The notes below the pieces were generated by a model. The model had not been told where the DNA came from, did not search any database, and saw only the letters and a list, made by a program, of their open reading frames with translations. Shown here piece after piece: positions 60,526-64,000 of a stretch of DNA of 64,000 nucleotides. Origin of the DNA: Sinomonas atrocyanea (GTDB lineage Bacteria; Actinomycetota; Actinomycetes; Actinomycetales; Micrococcaceae); NCBI RefSeq assembly GCF_030811715.1, contig NZ_JAUSRH010000009.1, positions 62,001 to 126,000 of the forward strand, read 5' to 3'. A program made the position numbers and the translations under genes. Positions within the stretch are counted from its first letter, which is position 1. Each line of letters begins with the position of its first letter.

Positions 60526-60626
60526 GGTTTCGGCCCCGCTCAGCCGCCCGGGCCCGGACAATGGGTGGCCGCGACGGTTCCGGGGTACGAGAACCAGCGT
60601 TGGACGAGGCGACTCAGGAGGAATTC

Positions 60627-61487
60627 ATGGCAACCACGGCAGCAGTGCTCGGGACGGGCATCATGGGCGCAGGCATGGCGAAGAACCTCGCGAAGGCGGG
60701 CTTCGACGTCGTGGTCTGGAACCGCAGCCACGACAAGGCAGCGGCGCTCGCGGACAGCGTCTCGCGGGTCGCCGGGAGCCCCCGGGAAGCGGTGGCGGAC
60801 GCGGACATCGTCGTGACCATGCTCTTCGACGAGGACGCCGTCAGGGACGTCATGGCCGAGGCGCTGCCCGCCATGAAGGACGCCGCCGTGTGGGTGCAGA
60901 GCGCCACGATCGGCGTGGAAGGGGCGCAGCGGCTCGCGGAGCAGGCCCGGTCCGCGCGCGTTGCCTTCGTGGACGCGCCGGTGGTCGGCACCCGGCAGCC
61001 GGCCGAGGAAGGAACCCTCACCGTGATGGCGGGATGCGCGCCCGAGCTGCGGGACGCCGTCGCCCCCGTCTTCGATGCGGTCGGCGCGAAGACGGTGTGG
61101 GTCGGCGACGAGCCCGGGGACGGGCAGCGGCTCAAGCTCGTGATGAACTCCTGGGTGCTCACCCTCGTGGGCGGGACGGCGCAGGCGATCAGCCTGGCCC
61201 GCGGCCTCGGGATCGACCCGCAGCTGTTCCTCGACTCGATCGCCGGCGGCGGGACCGACAGCCCCTACGCGCAGCTCAAGGGCAAGGCCATGATCGCCGG
61301 CGAGTTCCCGCCCGCGTTCCCGCTCGCCGGCGCGGCGAAGGATGCCGGCCTCATCGCGGACGCCCTGCGCGCCGCCGGGGTGAGCCCGGTGCTCATGGAC
61401 GCGCTGCGCGACCGCTTCGAGGCCGGGATCGCCGCCGGGCACGGGGACGAGGACATGGCCTCCGTCGCGGAGGCGTTCAAGCAGTAG
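60627..61487 (+). CDS. Beta-hydroxyacid dehydrogenase (3-hydroxyisobutyrate dehydrogenase family)
   Basis: The 286-residue protein has the NAD(P) site LGTGIMGAGMAKNLAKAGFDV (about residues 8-28), the substrate loop DAPVVGTRQPAEEGTLTVMAGC and the catalytic Lys region GQRLKLVMNSWVL. Arg at the end of strand 2 (WNRS) favours NADP. Family members reduce or oxidise 3-hydroxyisobutyrate, tartronate semialdehyde or succinic semialdehyde. CAGGAGG precedes ATG 60627. Confidence 0.85.
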   Translation: MATTAAVLGTGIMGAGMAKNLAKAGFDVVVWNRSHDKAAALADSVSRVAGSPREAVADADIVVTMLFDEDAVRDVMAEALPAMKDAAVWVQSATIGVEGAQRLAEQARSARVAFVDAPVVGTRQPAEEGTLTVMAGCAPELRDAVAPVFDAVGAKTVWVGDEPGDGQRLKLVMNSWVLTLVGGTAQAISLARGLGIDPQLFLDSIAGGGTDSPYAQLKGKAMIAGEFPPAFPLAGAAKDAGLIADALRAAGVSPVLMDALRDRFEAGIAAGHGDEDMASVAEAFKQ

Positions 61488-61499
61488 GCCGCACGGGTC

Positions 61500-61525
61500 C
61501 GGCCGGGGCGGCACGCCCCCGGCCG
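61500..61525. terminator. Hairpin between convergent genes
   Basis: CGGCCGGGG (61500-61508) pairs with CCCCGGCCG (61517-61525), an 8-nt loop between them, 12 nt after the dehydrogenase stop and 18 nt before the end of the convergent gene. It is a plausible bidirectional terminator. Confidence 0.65.
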
Positions 61526-61542
61526 CCGGAGGGCGCCCCGCC

Positions 61543-62211
61543 TCAGGACCGCGCCCTGCGGTACGAGTGCTCGCGCAGGCGGCGCGTCCACCCGTACGTG
61601 CCCGCCGTGGGCAGCGGGCTGAGCAGCGGGTCGAAGCGGAGCGCGGTGTCCCGGACGGCCCCGTCGGGCCCGAGCGCGGGCGTCAGGTGCAGCGCGCCGC
61701 AGCGGTGCCACCGGCCCAGCGGCGTGGCCCAGGAGAGCGCGAGGGTCCAGGTCGCGCTGTCCCGGACGCGGCCCGGCGCGCCGGGATCGGGTCCGAGCGT
61801 CCGCGCGCCGACGAGCACTGGGCCGCGCGACCCCCGGTACGGCATGAGCGAGGTCAGCCGGGCCGCCCCCGCCGTGCGGTGCGCGGTCAGGAAGAAGCGG
61901 CCGGGCACGCGCCATCCGGTGGAGGCGAGCAGGAGGTCCGCGGCGCCGTCGTCCGTGGGGAAGCGCAGCGCGAGCCCGAGGATGTCCGGCCAGCCCCCCG
62001 GCAGGCCGAGCGAGCGGGACAGGCGCGCCGCCACCGTCCGCGAGGAGGGGGTGTCGAGGAAGGGGATGCCCGAGGTGCCGCCGGTGATCTCGAGGGTCCC
62101 GTTCATGAGCACGCCCTGAGGATGGATGGGGCGGTCCGGCCGGAGGGCCTTCACGGCGCCGAAGCCGGCGGCGAACAGGCGCCCGAGGAAGGTGGTCGGG
62201 TGGTGGGCCAT
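61543..62211 (-). CDS. Conserved hypothetical protein, weak catalase-like resemblance
   Basis: The 222-residue protein has no signal or membrane segment. The stretch IHPQGVLMNGTLEITGGTSG faintly resembles the HxKG...GTF region of heme catalases, and LPGGWPDILGLALRF and SWATPLGRWHRCGALHL are other distinct parts. I do not recognise the family with confidence. It looks like a small-molecule-binding beta protein. The start at 62211 lacks a strong ribosome site. Confidence 0.6.
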   Translation of the reverse strand: MAHHPTTFLGRLFAAGFGAVKALRPDRPIHPQGVLMNGTLEITGGTSGIPFLDTPSSRTVAARLSRSLGLPGGWPDILGLALRFPTDDGAADLLLASTGWRVPGRFFLTAHRTAGAARLTSLMPYRGSRGPVLVGARTLGPDPGAPGRVRDSATWTLALSWATPLGRWHRCGALHLTPALGPDGAVRDTALRFDPLLSPLPTAGTYGWTRRLREHSYRRARS

Positions 62212-62317
62212 GGGAGCGTCCCTCTCTGGGTCGGCGGGGCAGTGGGGCCGGTGGGTCACCGGGCCGCCGTCTGGGTAATACCCACCCGCATTCCAGCAAT
62301 CGGCACTTGGAGGAAGT

Positions 62318-63031
62318 ATGAGCAGGATCCTGATGATCGTCACCGCCGCCACGGAGCTCCGCCTCGCCGACGGCACCCCGCACCCCACCGGCTTCTGGGC
62401 CGAGGAGCTCGCCACCGCCCACCGCGAGCTGACCCGAGCGGGCCACGACCTCGTCATCGCGACGCCGGAGGGCGAGACCCCCACGCCCGATGCGGTCAGC
62501 CTCGACGCCGAGCAGGTCGGCTCCCAGGAGAAGGCCGACGAGCTCGCGGCCTACCTCCGCGAGATCTCCGGCGAGCTCGAGGCCGCCGTGCCCATCTCCT
62601 CGGTGGACGTCTCCGAGTTCGACGCCGTGGTGGTCCCCGGAGGCCACGGCCCCATGACCGACCTCGCCTTCGACGCCCCCACCGGCCGGGTGCTGGCCGC
62701 GGCGAACTCGGCGGGCACGGTCATTGCGCCCTTCTGCCACGGCCCGGCCGCGCTCCTGGCCGCCAAGGCCGAGGATGGCACGAACGTCTTCGCCGGGCGC
62801 CGGGTCACGGCCTTCACCAACGAGGAGGAGCGCACGGGCGGCACCGGCGAGAAGACCCCCTGGTGGGTCGAGTCCGCGCTGCGCGACGCGGGCCTCGAGG
62901 TCGAGACGGCGCCGGCCTGGAGCGACCACGTGGTCGTGGACGGGAACCTCATCTCGGGGCAGAACCCCCAGTCGAGCGCGTCCGTGGCCCGCGAGGTGCT
63001 CGAGGCCCTCGGGCGCGGCGCCGCCGGCTGA
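62318..63031 (+). CDS. DJ-1/PfpI-family (type 1 glutamine amidotransferase-like) protein
   Basis: The 237-residue protein has PGGHGPMTDLAFD and the nucleophile elbow APFCHGPAALL (Cys about residue 140), with an early Glu and the long form seen in Hsp31/YhbO-related glyoxalase III-type proteins. Such proteins detoxify methylglyoxal or act as stress chaperones or deglycases; activity here is inferred. TTGGAGGAAG precedes ATG 62318. Confidence 0.85.
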   Translation: MSRILMIVTAATELRLADGTPHPTGFWAEELATAHRELTRAGHDLVIATPEGETPTPDAVSLDAEQVGSQEKADELAAYLREISGELEAAVPISSVDVSEFDAVVVPGGHGPMTDLAFDAPTGRVLAAANSAGTVIAPFCHGPAALLAAKAEDGTNVFAGRRVTAFTNEEERTGGTGEKTPWWVESALRDAGLEVETAPAWSDHVVVDGNLISGQNPQSSASVAREVLEALGRGAAG

Positions 63032-63084
63032 TCGCCCGGGCCTGCTTGACTGCCCCCAGCACACCCCCGGCCGAAGGAGTCCGC

Positions 63085-64000
63085 ATGCCCGCCACCCGCA
63101 CCATCCGCGGCGCCGTCCTCAACACCCTGGGCGCCGAGCCGCCCTACGCGGACTCCCGCCCCATCACGGTGGACGAGCTCGAGCTGGAGGGCCCCGGCCC
63201 CGGCGAGCTGCTGGTCCGCATCGAGGCCGCCGGGCTGTGCCACTCGGACCTGTCCGTGGTCAACGGCTCCCGGCCCCGCCCCCTCCCCATGCTGCTGGGG
63301 CACGAGGCCGCGGGGATCGTGGAGGAGGTGGGCGACGGGGTGGAGTCCGTGCGGCCGGGCCAGCGCGTGGTGATGACCTTCCTGCCGCGCTGCGGCGAGT
63401 GCGCCGCGTGCGCCACCGAGGGCCGGCTGCCGTGCGAGCGGGGGAGCGCGGCGAACACGGCCGGGACGCTCCTCACGGGTGCCCGGCGCCTGAGCCGCTC
63501 GGGGGAGACGGTCCAGCACCATCTGGGGGTCTCCGGCTTCGCGACCCACGCCGTGGTCGACGAGCGGTCCGTGGTCCCGGTCGGCGACGACGTCCCGCCG
63601 CACGTCTCGGCCCTGCTCGGCTGCGCCGTGCTCACCGGTGGCGGGGCGCTGCTGAACGCGGGCAGGATCACGCCCGAGACCACCGTTGCCGTGGTGGGCC
63701 TCGGGGGCGTGGGCATGGCCGGGCTGCTCACGGCGCTCGCCACGGGGTGCCGGGTCGTGGCGGTGGACGCGCAGGAGGCCAAGCTCGCCACCGCCCGCGA
63801 GTGGGGCGCCGCCGAGGCTCTCACCCCGGCCCAGGCGATCGAGCGGGGCGTGCAGGCCGACGTGGTCCTCGAGGCCGTGGGGCACCCGAGGGCGTTCGAG
63901 ACCGCGTACCGGCTGCTCGGCCTCGGCGCGACGCTCGTGACCGTCGGGCTGCCGGCCCCCGGCGCGACCGCCGAGATCGAGCCGCTGCAGCTGACCGCGA
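63085..64000 (+). CDS. Zinc-dependent alcohol dehydrogenase, cut by the window end
   Basis: The 305 residues present have the medium-chain dehydrogenase pattern: catalytic zinc site AAGLCHSDLSVV and LLGHEAAGIVEEVG, structural zinc cysteines in PRCGECAACATEGRLPC, and the NAD site VVGLGGVGMAGLL with Asp after strand 2 (AVDAQ), favouring NAD. It is of the class III-like or mycothiol-type branch; the aldehyde/alcohol is not known. AAGGAG precedes ATG 63085. The last 60-70 residues lie beyond the window. Confidence 0.88.
   Translation, partial: MPATRTIRGAVLNTLGAEPPYADSRPITVDELELEGPGPGELLVRIEAAGLCHSDLSVVNGSRPRPLPMLLGHEAAGIVEEVGDGVESVRPGQRVVMTFLPRCGECAACATEGRLPCERGSAANTAGTLLTGARRLSRSGETVQHHLGVSGFATHAVVDERSVVPVGDDVPPHVSALLGCAVLTGGGALLNAGRITPETTVAVVGLGGVGMAGLLTALATGCRVVAVDAQEAKLATAREWGAAEALTPAQAIERGVQADVVLEAVGHPRAFETAYRLLGLGATLVTVGLPAPGATAEIEPLQLTA

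Overview
The window is high-GC actinobacterial chromosome. Gene content and style (FBP zinc-finger protein, SipW/TasA-like surface locus, DasR-like regulator beside a split GlcNAc PTS, many MarR-type transporter pairs, frequent GTG/TTG starts with AGGAGG-like ribosome sites, 1-4 nt stop/start overlaps) suggest a soil member of the Micrococcaceae (Arthrobacter/Sinomonas type); that placement is inference. I see no rRNA, tRNA, CRISPR array, insertion sequence, phage gene or origin. Genes fill almost the whole window; both ends cut a gene.

Layout. 1-4.2 kb: FBP-domain protein, cationic amino-acid permease, Tat-exported PHP hydrolase. 4.3-12.2 kb: LOG-family protein, MHS transporter, MBL-fold hydrolase with divergent LysR regulator, ferritin-like/VIT1 membrane protein, XRE-cupin regulator, lipoprotein. 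12.2-17 kb: PAP2 phosphatase divergent from an agmatinase-family/ThDP-enzyme operon preceded by a tandem operator. 17-23.6 kb: MarR-controlled DHA2 exporter with a coiled-coil tail, then a heterodimeric ABC exporter. 23.7-31.8 kb: a long minus-strand catabolic cluster (two KstD/fumarate-reductase-like flavoproteins, Dabb protein, MHS transporter, two SDRs, IclR regulator, PNPOx-like protein) of unknown substrate. 32-36.7 kb: small housekeeping and surface proteins, secreted HNH nuclease, HEAT-repeat AlkD-like protein. 36.8-41.6 kb: histidine kinase, response regulator, TasA/CalY-like protein, SipW-type signal peptidase, a small secreted protein and an Hpt-like protein without the phospho-acceptor histidine. 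41.6-45 kb: McrBC type IV restriction with an EVE-like reader domain. 45-55 kb: reductase, KUP/KimA-like transporter with a leader hairpin, NCS1 permease with a triple operator, Usp, ABC-2 exporter operon with its own MarR-like regulator, ADA-fold deaminase. 55-60 kb: GlcNAc locus (cutC, nagB, EIIC divergent from EIIB-EIIA, DasR-like regulator). 60-64 kb: HAD phosphatase, beta-hydroxyacid dehydrogenase, PfpI-family protein, zinc alcohol dehydrogenase (cut).

The most unusual non-genic signal is a set of dispersed intergenic elements. Two families (21-bp unit around GGGACATGACCCC; 32-bp unit around GGGTACGCATCTCGTCGC) share one architecture: two or three direct copies at an exact period followed by two or three inverted copies at the same period, mostly between convergent genes and sometimes containing the neighbour's stop codon. 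A third family (GCGCACGACGCCGG and its complement) forms perfect hairpins at 3' ends and also occurs inside coding sequences, where it reads as recurrent peptides AGVVRG or AHDA. Candidate regulatory palindromes are also common and mostly sit next to the regulator genes that could use them.
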